Assembly: GCF_021646545.1 (NCBI RefSeq)
Contig: NZ_JAKIRP010000023.1
Span: 31,251 to 95,250 of the forward strand
DNA from: Chitinophaga filiformis
Lineage (GTDB): Bacteria > Bacteroidota > Bacteroidia > Chitinophagales > Chitinophagaceae
DNA length: 64,000 nt
Direction of reading: 5' to 3'
Below are positions 42,076 through 49,928 of this stretch, one piece after another (positions within the stretch are counted from its first letter, which is position 1; each line of letters starts with the position of its first letter). Made by a program: the position numbers and the translations under genes. A model generated the notes under the pieces. That model had not been told where the DNA came from and made no database searches. It saw only the letters and a list, made by a program, of their open reading frames with translations.

Positions 42076-43725
42076 ATGTCCAAATCGCTTTTTCGTAAGA
42101 AATCTATTATCAGTATACTGCAGGATAGTCAAGATGGTTTGACGGATGCGCATGGAGGAGGAGGATTAAACAAGGTATTACGGGTGCGGGACCTGACCGC
42201 TTTAGGTATCGCCGCGGTGATCGGCGCGGGTATCTTCTCTACCATCGGGGAAGCCTCTTATCACGGAGGTCCCGGTGTTTCCTTACTTTTTATTATTACT
42301 GCTGTTACCTGCGGGTTTTCTGCGCTCTGTTATGCGGAGTTTGCATCCCGTGTACCGGTATCCGGCAGCGCCTATACTTATTCCTATGTGACTTTCGGGG
42401 AACTGGCCGCCTGGGTGATCGGGTGGGCGCTCATCCTTGAATATGCCATCGGGAATATAGCCGTGGCCATTTCCTGGAGCGGGTATTTCAATAACCTGCT
42501 GGCGGGGATTGGAAATGCAATGGGGGTGAACCTTTCATTCCCTGACTGGCTGACCAGCAACTATGATAGTGCATCGCCTGAATTGTATGCCGCCGCGCCA
42601 CGTATAGCAGGTATCCCTGTGATATTGAACCTGCCGGCATTTATTATTGTGGTGCTGGTCACTTACCTGGCCTACGTGGGCATCCGGGAGAGTAAAAAGA
42701 GCGCCAATTTCATGGTCGGCCTCAAGATACTGGTGATCCTCTTTGTGATCGTGGTGGGTGCTTTTTATGTGAATGTCGACAACTGGTCGCCTTTTATGCC
42801 TAATGGATTTTCGGGTGTATTAAAGGGGGTATCTGCTGTGTTCTTTGCCTATATCGGATTTGATGCTATTAGTACTACGGCGGAAGAGTGTGCCAATCCA
42901 CAGCGCGATCTTCCTAAGGGAATGATCTATTCACTGGTTATCTGTACGGTGTTGTATGTGCTCATTGCCTTTGTGCTGACCGGAATGGTGTCTTATTCCC
43001 AATTGAAGGTAGATGACCCGCTGGCCTTTGTATTCAATGCGGTAAACCTGCCTAAGGTAAGCTTTCTGATTTCGGTAAGTGCGGTGATAGCTACTACCAG
43101 TGTACTGCTGGTGTTCCAGATCGGGCAGCCCCGTATCTGGATGAGTATGAGCCGTGATGGGCTGCTGCCGAAGAAATTCAGTATCATTCATCCGAGGTTC
43201 AAAACGCCATCGTTTGCTACTATTATAACGGGTTTCCTGGTGGGGGTACCGGCTTTGTTCCTGAACCTGACCATTGTGACAGACCTGACCAGCATAGGTA
43301 CCCTGTTTGCCTTTATTCTCGTGTGTGGCGGGGTGTTGTTACTGCCACCCCAGGAGAAAGATCCTCATTCCAAACGTTTCAGACTGCCGTACATCAACGG
43401 GCAGTTTATCGTACCTGCTGTTATCATCCTTTTTGCTTACCTGTTCCGCAATGAATTGCCGCAGCGTTTTTCTTTTGCGGGCGGCTGGGACGAGTGGAAG
43501 CATAATATTCCCTTCTTCTTCTTCGTGGTGGCGGCTTTGCTGTTCACCGTACTTTCCTTCCTTAAAAAGCTGTCACTGATCCCGGTACTGGGATTGCTGA
43601 GCTGTTTCTACCTGATGACAGAGATCGGGTTCAGGAACTGGGTGGTATTTTTCATCTGGTTGCTGATCGGTCTGACCATTTACTTCCTTTACGGCTATAA
43701 AAGAAGTAAGTTAGCGCAAGCATAA
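42076..43725 (+). CDS. APC-family amino-acid permease
   Basis: 549 aa, about 12-14 transmembrane helices. Cationic-amino-acid-transporter-like start LRVRDLTALGIAAVIGAGIF followed by STIGEASYHGGPGVSLLFI, then CALCYAEFASRVP-type helix 2 (SALCYAEFASRVPVSGSAYT), WVIGWALILEYAIGNIAVAI, and FFAYIGFDAISTTAEECANP with QRDLPKG in the middle. The 40-50 residue C-terminal helices match the CAT subgroup (arginine/lysine/ornithine), so a basic amino acid is plausible but not proven. Own promoter; monocistronic. Confidence 0.92.
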   Translation: MSKSLFRKKSIISILQDSQDGLTDAHGGGGLNKVLRVRDLTALGIAAVIGAGIFSTIGEASYHGGPGVSLLFIITAVTCGFSALCYAEFASRVPVSGSAYTYSYVTFGELAAWVIGWALILEYAIGNIAVAISWSGYFNNLLAGIGNAMGVNLSFPDWLTSNYDSASPELYAAAPRIAGIPVILNLPAFIIVVLVTYLAYVGIRESKKSANFMVGLKILVILFVIVVGAFYVNVDNWSPFMPNGFSGVLKGVSAVFFAYIGFDAISTTAEECANPQRDLPKGMIYSLVICTVLYVLIAFVLTGMVSYSQLKVDDPLAFVFNAVNLPKVSFLISVSAVIATTSVLLVFQIGQPRIWMSMSRDGLLPKKFSIIHPRFKTPSFATIITGFLVGVPALFLNLTIVTDLTSIGTLFAFILVCGGVLLLPPQEKDPHSKRFRLPYINGQFIVPAVIILFAYLFRNELPQRFSFAGGWDEWKHNIPFFFFVVAALLFTVLSFLKKLSLIPVLGLLSCFYLMTEIGFRNWVVFFIWLLIGLTIYFLYGYKRSKLAQA

Positions 43726-43749
43726 CAAAATCATGGTTTTAGGTCGTTT

Positions 43750-43791
43750 GTTGCTGCCGTCAAGTTAAATGTTGCTATGGTCAAGTTTATT
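43750..43791 (+). repeat. Two 21-bp tandem near-repeats before the DoxX gene
   Basis: GTTGCTGCCGTCAAGTTAAA (43750) and GTTGCTATGGTCAAGTTTAT (43771), exactly 21 bp apart (two helical turns), overlapping the -33 element. This arrangement suits a regulator binding as a dimer of half-sites on one face; the role is inferred. Confidence 0.55.
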
Positions 43792-43802
43792 TCGTATATT
43801 CG
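43772..43802 (+). promoter_or_regulatory. Promoter of the DoxX-family gene
   Basis: TTG (43772-43774), a 20-nt spacer, then TATATTCG (43795-43802). Expected start near 43808, 26 nt before ATG 43835. Confidence 0.5.
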
Positions 43803-43834
43803 GATAAGCTCTTTGATCATTAAAATCATGTGTT

Positions 43835-44287
43835 ATGAATCTGCTACAACGAATCGACCGTTGGGGCGAACGCCATCATCCCCGCTGGCTTGATGGCATC
43901 CGTGTCCTGTTAGGGGTATTTTTATTCTACAAAGGGGTGGTTTTCATACAAAATATCGATGTACTCAAAACTGTGATCGACCAAAGCCCGTGGCTCACAG
44001 TAATGTCTTTCTGGATTGCTCATTATATCGTATTTGCTCATTTGCTCGGAGGTCTCCTTATTGTTTTCGGTTTACTTACACGTGTGGCCATTCTGGCTCA
44101 GATTCCAATTCTTCTAGGCGCAATCTTCTTTGTACATACCGCAGCCGCGTTGAACGCTACGGGAATATTTAATGTACATGCAGAGACCGGCCTTTCTATC
44201 CTTGTTCTGCTGCTTCTGATCTTCTTCCTGGTGGAAGGCAGCGGCCCCATTTCATTTGACGATTATATGCGCCGCCATCCGGCTTGA
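43835..44287 (+). CDS. DoxX-like four-helix membrane protein
   Basis: 150 aa. Four transmembrane helices (about 22-40, 55-78, 80-100, 118-138) and the DoxX-like pattern GVLFFYKGVVF-type helix 1 (LGVFLFYKGVVFIQN), HLLGGLLIVFGLLTRVAILA and IPILLGAIFFVHT. Function in this family is poorly known (quinone or redox-linked membrane roles). Single gene with a tandem-repeat operator-like site upstream. Confidence 0.8.
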   Translation: MNLLQRIDRWGERHHPRWLDGIRVLLGVFLFYKGVVFIQNIDVLKTVIDQSPWLTVMSFWIAHYIVFAHLLGGLLIVFGLLTRVAILAQIPILLGAIFFVHTAAALNATGIFNVHAETGLSILVLLLLIFFLVEGSGPISFDDYMRRHPA

Positions 44288-44300
44288 GGATTATTTGTCT

Positions 44301-44308
44301 TACCTTTG
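44301..44308 (+). promoter_or_regulatory. -7 box TACCTTTG before the Smr gene
   Basis: Perfect TAnnTTTG, 73 nt before ATG 44382. The only nearby TTG is 14 nt upstream, too close for a normal -33. Confidence 0.35.
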
Positions 44309-44381
44309 CCCTCCGCGATGCGGACTGCTTTGTATTGGCAGTTCACGTTAAAACTGTATTTTCTATCGCGGGCCTGCAAGT

Positions 44382-45410
44382 ATGAAGTTTGAGATTGGCG
44401 ATAAAATATTACTGCTACATTCCAAGGAGGAAGGGACAGTTGTTGACATTATCAACGCCGATATGGTAATGGTAGAGGTGGGCAAGGTCACCTTTCCGGT
44501 GTATCTTGACCAGATAGATTTCCCGTATTTTCATCGCTTTACTACGCCTAAGCCGACTCCTCCGCCACAGCGGATCCAGGGGTATGATATTAAGCCCGAG
44601 AAGAAGAAGTATGAAGATAATATCCGGATGAGCCGGGGGATGTTCCTCTCAATATTGCCAGTTTTCAGGATGGACGCTTATGAAGAGCACGTCCAGTCGC
44701 TTAAATTTCATCTGCTGAACGAGACCAGCGAAGCCTACCGTTTTAACTTCCAGGTATGGTTGCGGAACAGCATGGAACTGGAGATCCGTAATGAGATCCA
44801 GCCATTCAGCAACTTCTACCTGTCTGATCTGTTGTTTGAATCGCTGAACGACAGTCCCAGACTGGAATTCGTTTTCTTCCCGAAAGAGAAAAACGATAAA
44901 CTGGCGCCTTCCTTCCCGAAAACCTGGAAGCCGAAGGTAAAACAGCTCTTTCTGCAGCTTTCAGAACTGCAGGCGAGGAGGGATGCTACGCTTAGCCAAG
45001 TGCTGTTCGAAAAGTATCCGGAAAAGAGTAAAAACGACAAACCTTATTTCGACGCCAGCAGTATCGGTTCATTATCAGCGGGCAGTACGCCTGCAGCTCC
45101 TGTAGCACCAGAACCGCCTGCACAGCCTAAATATGAGCTGGACCTGCATATAGAAATGCTGGTAAAGGAGTGGCGCGGGCTCAAGAATATCGAAATACTG
45201 GCTATACAACTCAACGAGTTCGTACATTACCTGGAGCTGGCTATTGTGCATCATCAGCACAGTATGATCGTCATCCATGGGGTAGGGAAGGGCAAGCTGA
45301 AGGACGAGATCCATGCCATTCTGCGGGATACGCCCGAAGTGGAGCGGTTTATCAATGAATACCATCCCCGTTATGGCTATGGCGCTACCGAGATATTTTT
45401 TCGGTACTAG
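44382..45410 (+). CDS. DUF2027/Smr-domain protein (MutS2-like C-terminus)
   Basis: 342 aa. N-terminal small beta-barrel MKFEIGDKILLLHSKEEGTV (about 1-50), a central DUF2027-type beta-sandwich (about 75-215), an Ala/Pro linker, and a C-terminal Smr domain (about 255-342: ELDLHIEMLVKEWRG, HHQHSMIVIHGVGKGKLKDE). The Smr domain has nicking-nuclease or ribosome-linked activity in MutS2 relatives; here there is no MutS ATPase. Typical of Bacteroidota. Followed 21 nt later by the rnpB promoter box. Confidence 0.9.
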   Translation: MKFEIGDKILLLHSKEEGTVVDIINADMVMVEVGKVTFPVYLDQIDFPYFHRFTTPKPTPPPQRIQGYDIKPEKKKYEDNIRMSRGMFLSILPVFRMDAYEEHVQSLKFHLLNETSEAYRFNFQVWLRNSMELEIRNEIQPFSNFYLSDLLFESLNDSPRLEFVFFPKEKNDKLAPSFPKTWKPKVKQLFLQLSELQARRDATLSQVLFEKYPEKSKNDKPYFDASSIGSLSAGSTPAAPVAPEPPAQPKYELDLHIEMLVKEWRGLKNIEILAIQLNEFVHYLELAIVHHQHSMIVIHGVGKGKLKDEIHAILRDTPEVERFINEYHPRYGYGATEIFFRY

Positions 45411-45431
45411 CCCATATGCCGTCTTTTCTAT

Positions 45432-45439
45432 TACATTTG
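45432..45439 (+). promoter_or_regulatory. -7 box TACATTTG of rnpB
   Basis: Perfect TAnnTTTG. Its last G is 5 nt before the predicted 5' end of the RNA, which makes it a good internal ruler for start sites in this genome. No convincing -33 TTG. Confidence 0.6.
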
Positions 45440-45443
45440 CAGA

Positions 45444-45832
45444 AACTACAGACCGTGCTATCGCTTCCGCCGAAAGGTGGATGAGGAAAGTCCGGACAGC
45501 ATAGAGCAACGCACCACCTAACGGGTGGGGCTTTTCTTTCTCCGTTAAAAGAGCGAAGAAAGGCACAGATAGTGCCACAGAAAATTACCGCCTTGTTCCG
45601 CGCAAGCGGGCAGGGTAAGGGTGAAAATGTGGGGTAAGAGCCCACGTCTGGGTGTGGTAACATGCCTGGAGGGTAAACCTTGCGTGCTGAAATGCCATGT
45701 ATACGGTCGCTTAAGGGCTGCTCGTCCAATGACCGAGGGTAGGCAGATACAGGTGCCGTGTGAACGGCATCGAAGATAAATGATAGCATCCTCCGTAAGG
45801 GGGAACAGAATCCGGCTTACAGGTTTGTAGTT
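45444..45832 (+). ncRNA. rnpB: RNase P RNA
   Basis: Universal RNase P landmarks are present in order: GAGGAAAGTCCGGAC (P4 5' strand and J3/4), ACAGAAAATTACCGCC, GGTAAGGGTGAAAATGTGGG with GTAAGAGCCCACG, AGATAAATGATAGCATCC, and ACAGAATCCGGCTTACAGG (P4 3' strand). The ends pair as helix P1 (AACTACAGACC at 45444 with GGTTTGTAGTT at 45822), which defines the boundaries to within a few bases. Length ~389 nt, type A. It is followed by a T-rich tract (TTTTATTTTT). Processes tRNA 5' ends together with RnpA, which is not in this window. Confidence 0.97.
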
Positions 45833-45899
45833 TTATTTTTAGCTTATCAACCAACGGGACAAAGCCCTAAAAAATATAACCCGAAACTATATAATCTCT

Positions 45900-46307
45900 A
45901 TGCAACAACAAGAAGAAAGAAACTGGGCGCTCGCCATGCACCTGGGCGGTCTTGCCGGTATGCTGTTCATTCCGCCTGCTGGTAATATCATCGTTGCGCT
46001 GGTCCTCTGGCTGATCAAACGCAACGAATCAGACTTCCTGAATCACACCGGAAAAGAAGCCCTTAACTTCCAGATCACATTGAGTATTGTCAACGTCGCC
46101 CTTAATCTGTTCGGTATGCTCAACCATTGGGACTGGGCCTGGGGAAGACCTGGCTTTCACTATTGGGACGTAACGGATATATCCATTTTCCATGGCACAC
46201 GCGGCATTATTTACCTGTTGAATATCATCTTTTCTGTGATTGCGGCCACGAAGGTGCATAACGGGGTGTTTTACCGGTACCCGGTGAGCTGGAGGATAGT
46301 GAAGTAA
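45900..46307 (+). CDS. DUF4870-family membrane protein
   Basis: 135 aa. ERNWALAMHLGGLAGMLFIP, GNIIVALVLWLIKRNESDFL and NHTGKEALNFQITLSI are the diagnostic DUF4870 features (three helices, the NxxGKEALNFQ motif). Helices at about 14-40, 58-78 and 100-122. Function unknown. Single gene between rnpB and a strong terminator. Confidence 0.9.
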   Translation: MQQQEERNWALAMHLGGLAGMLFIPPAGNIIVALVLWLIKRNESDFLNHTGKEALNFQITLSIVNVALNLFGMLNHWDWAWGRPGFHYWDVTDISIFHGTRGIIYLLNIIFSVIAATKVHNGVFYRYPVSWRIVK

Positions 46308-46371
46308 GGAGGCCTGCTTTTGTTATAAAGCCAGATGCAGTGAAGATTGTTCTCAGAAGTGTATAAATGAC

Positions 46372-46389
46372 TACCTGATCCGTCAGGTA
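46372..46389 (+). repeat. Small perfect hairpin before the DUF4870 terminator
   Basis: TACCTGA tccg TCAGGTA, a perfect 7-bp stem with a 4-nt loop, just upstream of the main terminator. Confidence 0.5.
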
Positions 46390-46397
46390 TCCGATAA

Positions 46398-46439
46398 AAG
46401 AGCTTGTATCTTATTCAGATACAGGCTCTTTGCTTTTTT
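46398..46439 (+). terminator. Rho-independent terminator
   Basis: AAGAGC-T-TGTATC pairs with GATACA-G-GCTCTT across a 7-nt loop, followed by TGC and T6. It ends the DUF4870 transcript. Confidence 0.88.
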
Positions 46440-46496
46440 ATAGAAATTTTTGTCACAAAATTCCGCTAATGCACTCTATCTGCAAAAGCATATTTC

Positions 46497-47126
46497 ATGA
46501 CAACAGAAAGTAAACGACAGGCTGTTAAAACGCTACACTATTTTTCGGGCATTACGCTTTCCCTATTTATTGGTATTCATCTGCTTAATCATTTGTTCTC
46601 GTTCGCCGGGCCGGAGGCGCATATGGCATTGATGGAGAAATTCAGGAAGGTATACCGGCATCCTGTGATTGAGACCATTTTGGTGTTGGTGGTGCTGGTC
46701 CAGGTGGTATCAGGTGTTAAACTATTATTTAACCGGAAGCCTAAGATACTGGCAGAGAAAATACAGATATATTCAGGGCTTTATCTTTCGCTTTTCCTGG
46801 TAGGTCATGTGGGGGCTGTCTTTGCCAGCAGAATGTTTGAGCACCTGGATACCAATTTCTATTACACGGTTGCAGGGTTCAATCTTCATCCTGCGACCTT
46901 GTTCTTCATACCCTATTATTTTCTGGATGTTTGTGCCATCAGCCTGCATGTAGCAGCGATACATTACCTGAAAACCAGGTCGAAGTGGAGCGCCCGGCTG
47001 ATAGGAGGGACCGGCATCGTAGTAGCCATGCTCATCGTTGCAGGATATACAAACTGGTTTCAATGGCGGGAAACACCTCCGAAAGAGCGCGCGTTTATAG
47101 AGAAATACTTTGGTAAAGGATATTGA
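46497..47126 (+). CDS. Membrane protein resembling a di-haem cytochrome b (SdhC-like)
   Basis: 209 aa, five predicted helices. Histidines lie inside or beside helices in a cytochrome-b-like pattern: LHYFSGITLSLFIGIHLLNH (helix 1), HPVIETILVLVVLVQVVSGV (helix 2), LFLVGHVGAVFASR (helix 3), ISLHVAAIHYLKTR (helix 4). This resembles the membrane subunit of succinate/fumarate reductase, but no sdhA/sdhB genes adjoin, so it is an orphan. Haem binding is inferred from the histidines alone. It converges with the sigma-factor gene (2-nt gap). Confidence 0.6.
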   Translation: MTTESKRQAVKTLHYFSGITLSLFIGIHLLNHLFSFAGPEAHMALMEKFRKVYRHPVIETILVLVVLVQVVSGVKLLFNRKPKILAEKIQIYSGLYLSLFLVGHVGAVFASRMFEHLDTNFYYTVAGFNLHPATLFFIPYYFLDVCAISLHVAAIHYLKTRSKWSARLIGGTGIVVAMLIVAGYTNWFQWRETPPKERAFIEKYFGKGY

Positions 47127-47128
47127 TA

Positions 47129-47989
47129 TCAGGTAAGGTATTTCATTTTATCGGGGTTTCTGATGCCGAACAATTGCGAGATCTGTCCATCCTGATTGAA
47201 AACGGGTATCAGGACTGTGTCAAGATCGGCTGTCAGTGTGTTCTCAAACAGAACCCCGGTTTCCATATTCACTGCTTTGATCGTGTAGGAGATGTTCGCG
47301 CCAAATTTAATAGCGCCCCTTGTCAGGTACAGCATTACGTTTTCGAAACCAGCAATAGGTTTGGTGGCAGTAGCAGCCTTGCCGCCGCCGTCCATAAAGA
47401 GGGTGATCTCTTTTGACAGATAGGTTTCCAGCTGTTTGACATCGCCGTTTAAACATGCCAGCAGAAATGCTTTTGTCATTTCTTCTCTTTCCAGACTGGT
47501 AGGACTATATCGTGCATTGCCGGTTTTCAACTTTTCTTTAGCGCGATGTAAGTGTTGCCGGCAGTTGGCTTCACTGATACCTATTAAAGAAGCCACTTCA
47601 TCATAATCGTAATCAAAGCTTTCGCGTAGCAGGAAAACAGCTCTTTCCACAGCATTTAGTTTCTGCAGCAGCACTAACAATGCATAAGAGATATCATTCT
47701 TTTGAAGGTCCGGAAAACGGTCATAGGCCAATGGTTCAGGAAGATTGATCCCTGGGTAAACCACGTTCTTTCTTTTTTCAAGTATGGCGAAGCATGCGTG
47801 AATTACTGAGCGGACAAGGTATCTTTCAGGTTCTCTTATCTGGTCAAAAGGTTGACGGGAAAAGGAGATGTATACATCGCTTAAAATATCCTCAGCATCA
47901 GTTACGCTTTCGGTCATTTTGTAGGCGAGTCCATGTAATCTGGATCTCTGTTGTAGAGAGAATGATAAATGAGCCTGGTCTTCTGACAT
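47129..47989 (-). CDS. ECF41-type RNA polymerase sigma factor with SnoaL-like C-terminus
   Basis: 286 aa. Sigma region 2 (about 10-75, YKMTESVTDAEDILSDVYIS), the linker motif NLPEP at 82-86 (family WLPEP), region 4 (about 100-155, FDYDYDEVASLIGISEANCR), then a SnoaL/NTF2-like domain (about 170-286) with DGGGK at 200-204 and NPDK at 278-281. These three motifs define ECF41 factors, whose C-terminal domain replaces an anti-sigma factor. ECF41 genes usually sit beside a carboxymuconolactone-decarboxylase or oxidoreductase target gene; none is seen here. It may be autoregulated. Confidence 0.9.
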   Translation of the reverse strand: MSEDQAHLSFSLQQRSRLHGLAYKMTESVTDAEDILSDVYISFSRQPFDQIREPERYLVRSVIHACFAILEKRKNVVYPGINLPEPLAYDRFPDLQKNDISYALLVLLQKLNAVERAVFLLRESFDYDYDEVASLIGISEANCRQHLHRAKEKLKTGNARYSPTSLEREEMTKAFLLACLNGDVKQLETYLSKEITLFMDGGGKAATATKPIAGFENVMLYLTRGAIKFGANISYTIKAVNMETGVLFENTLTADLDTVLIPVFNQDGQISQLFGIRNPDKMKYLT

Positions 47990-48009
47990 TAGAATACGAT
48001 AATGAGGCG

Positions 48010-48017
48010 CAAAAATA
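48010..48017 (-). promoter_or_regulatory. -7 box TATTTTTG of the sigma-factor gene
   Basis: Perfect TAnnTTTG on the minus strand, 20 nt before ATG 47989. TTTG at 48043-48046 (minus) is 25 nt upstream, slightly long. Confidence 0.4.
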
Positions 48018-48054
48018 ATTCTAATTGTTGATGTTATTTCTCCAAAAAAGTTAC

Positions 48055-49812
48055 TTATAGCCTGACACCTGATATGAAGGATAATCTTTGGATATCATTG
48101 ACTACCGCATAATTATTCAGCTGCCCGTCGTTATCTGTATTTCCATTTTGTCTCTTTGTTTCAGAATTACAAATGATTTTGTTAGGAACAGATTCTTCTT
48201 CCTCTATAAATACGTCGCTGACGGCATCAACGCGATCCAATAATTGCTGCAGTGTTACCGTGGCCCTGTCGGTGTAATTTGGAATGAAGAAATTGACCGC
48301 AGGTTGTAACAATGCCCATGCCTGCAAATCGTTCAATTGTAATCCTTTGACTGTATGTGGCATATAATTACCCAGGGTCAGGTTATTCCTGAAAGCAGCT
48401 ACTGTTGTACTGCCTTTAATAGCAGGCAGAGAGCCTATCAGCGCGTTCAGGAAGTTGAATACATCGATCCACTTTTGGGTAGCCTCTCTTCGCGGATGTC
48501 CGGAGAAATCGGCTCTTACATCATAGCTGATCGTTTTGATCGGATTTAAAATGGGGCTGAAGCCTAATCCCTGACTTTTTTGTTCCCATATCATCTCCAA
48601 TACTTTCTTTTTCACAAATGTCTCGACAAGATAGAGGTGTATATGATTGGCATCACTTGTCAATGGCACAATGTTGTAGGGCGCGGCGGGTCCTCCCAGG
48701 TTATCGTTTAACAAATGTCCTTCAATATAGTAGGAGCCGGTGGTAGCTATTCTTTTGTCCAGTCGCTCTAACCATGGTGGCCGGAACTGGGTTTTATCGG
48801 CCTTGGAGCCTGTTACGACGCTTTGTTTTTGATCACCATGGAAAGTTGCAGTCACACGGGTGCCCATACCTTTATGCAGTGCGCCCCATCTTGGCAAGAT
48901 AGCCTGGGCAAGGGTATCTCTCGATACAGTAGTTTCCCTCGCTACCAGGTCCCACATCTCATTTACACATTGTTCCACAGCCACACCGGCCCAGACATTA
49001 TTCGCATCAGACATGCGCAAACTGGTATTCTTGTCTACGAATTGATGGTCCATCTTTTCGGCGAATTTGAGGCCTTTTTCGTATAACGCCTTCATGTCAG
49101 TCCTGGGTTGGCCTTTCCACAATCCCGCTTTCTCAAGCTTGCTTTGCGCGCCGTCATAGTGTGTTTCTACGAAGTTGGCCCAGTTGCTTTTGTGTGATAG
49201 GGTATCTCCAAACTGGTAAGCATTCTGGAAGCCCAGTATGCCTGTTGGCCTGGTGATGGTTAGTCCTCCGGTTGCATCCTCAGCATGATTATCCACAAAG
49301 ACATCCTCTAATCCATAAGGACTGGTATGAGTGCCACCTCCCTGTTTACGTAAATGTGCTTTTTCTTTGGTAGGTTCGGCCTTACCATTCATGTAATTCA
49401 GGAAATGTTTATAGTCCTTGAAATAGTAGGCGCGATAAGGATCGTGCATCAGTCGTAGTGCCCTTGTCTGTTGCTTTTCCGTCAGTGCATTCCAGGTAGG
49501 GCCACTCATTTTTGGATTCATAAGACCTCCTCCGTCCTTCCTGAGCACTCTTTGGACAACTGCAACATTACCAGCATGATCATTGGCCGGCAATGTTTCT
49601 TTCATCTGTATGGAACCGGCTTTGAGCACCGGAGAAACAGCTGGCATGGCAGCACCTGACGAAGTGGAATGATATGCTGCTGCGCGTTGGGGGGCCTGGG
49701 GTGTTTGCTGGCGTCTGTGAAGCTCTGGCATAGCGGATTTGGATTTGATCTTAGGATGTAAGCGTAACGAAGTTACGTGTTTATATGTGGGAATAGCGAA
49801 CTTTTTCTTCAC
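48055..49812 (-). CDS. Putative contractile-injection-system-type cargo protein with nuclease-like motif
   Basis: 585 aa, no signal peptide. Residues 1-90 are low-complexity, basic and Pro/Gln/Ala-rich, ending in KAGSIQMKE and VAVVQRVL. In Bacteroidota this style of N-terminus (ending in a VQR segment) recurs in proteins linked to DUF4157 and extracellular contractile injection systems; that comparison is from memory. A central helical region (about 95-345) is unrecognised. Residues 363-397 carry YIEGHLLNDNLGGPAAPYNI, then PLTSDANHIHLYLVE, a His/Asn pattern like DNA/RNA non-specific endonuclease-type toxins (His366, Asn380, Asn389, His390, Glu397). No structural CIS gene and no obvious immunity gene adjoins. 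Nuclease function is a hypothesis. Confidence 0.5.
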   Translation of the reverse strand: MKKKFAIPTYKHVTSLRLHPKIKSKSAMPELHRRQQTPQAPQRAAAYHSTSSGAAMPAVSPVLKAGSIQMKETLPANDHAGNVAVVQRVLRKDGGGLMNPKMSGPTWNALTEKQQTRALRLMHDPYRAYYFKDYKHFLNYMNGKAEPTKEKAHLRKQGGGTHTSPYGLEDVFVDNHAEDATGGLTITRPTGILGFQNAYQFGDTLSHKSNWANFVETHYDGAQSKLEKAGLWKGQPRTDMKALYEKGLKFAEKMDHQFVDKNTSLRMSDANNVWAGVAVEQCVNEMWDLVARETTVSRDTLAQAILPRWGALHKGMGTRVTATFHGDQKQSVVTGSKADKTQFRPPWLERLDKRIATTGSYYIEGHLLNDNLGGPAAPYNIVPLTSDANHIHLYLVETFVKKKVLEMIWEQKSQGLGFSPILNPIKTISYDVRADFSGHPRREATQKWIDVFNFLNALIGSLPAIKGSTTVAAFRNNLTLGNYMPHTVKGLQLNDLQAWALLQPAVNFFIPNYTDRATVTLQQLLDRVDAVSDVFIEEEESVPNKIICNSETKRQNGNTDNDGQLNNYAVVNDIQRLSFISGVRL

Positions 49813-49864
49813 AAGAAAGGCGTTCGGGAGGGGCTGGATACCGTACAGGACCCTTTTTAGTTAG

Positions 49865-49908
49865 CAAAAAAAGAGAGCCAACGAGCATCCCGCCCGTTGG
49901 CTCTCTTT
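49865..49908 (-). terminator. Rho-independent terminator of the S8 peptidase gene
   Basis: On the minus strand: AAAGAGAGCCAACG, 11-nt loop, CGTTGGCTCTCTT followed by T-rich sequence. It lies 21 nt after the peptidase stop and separates it from the 585-aa gene. Confidence 0.9.
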
Positions 49909-49928
49909 GATTATTGTCTTACAGATGT

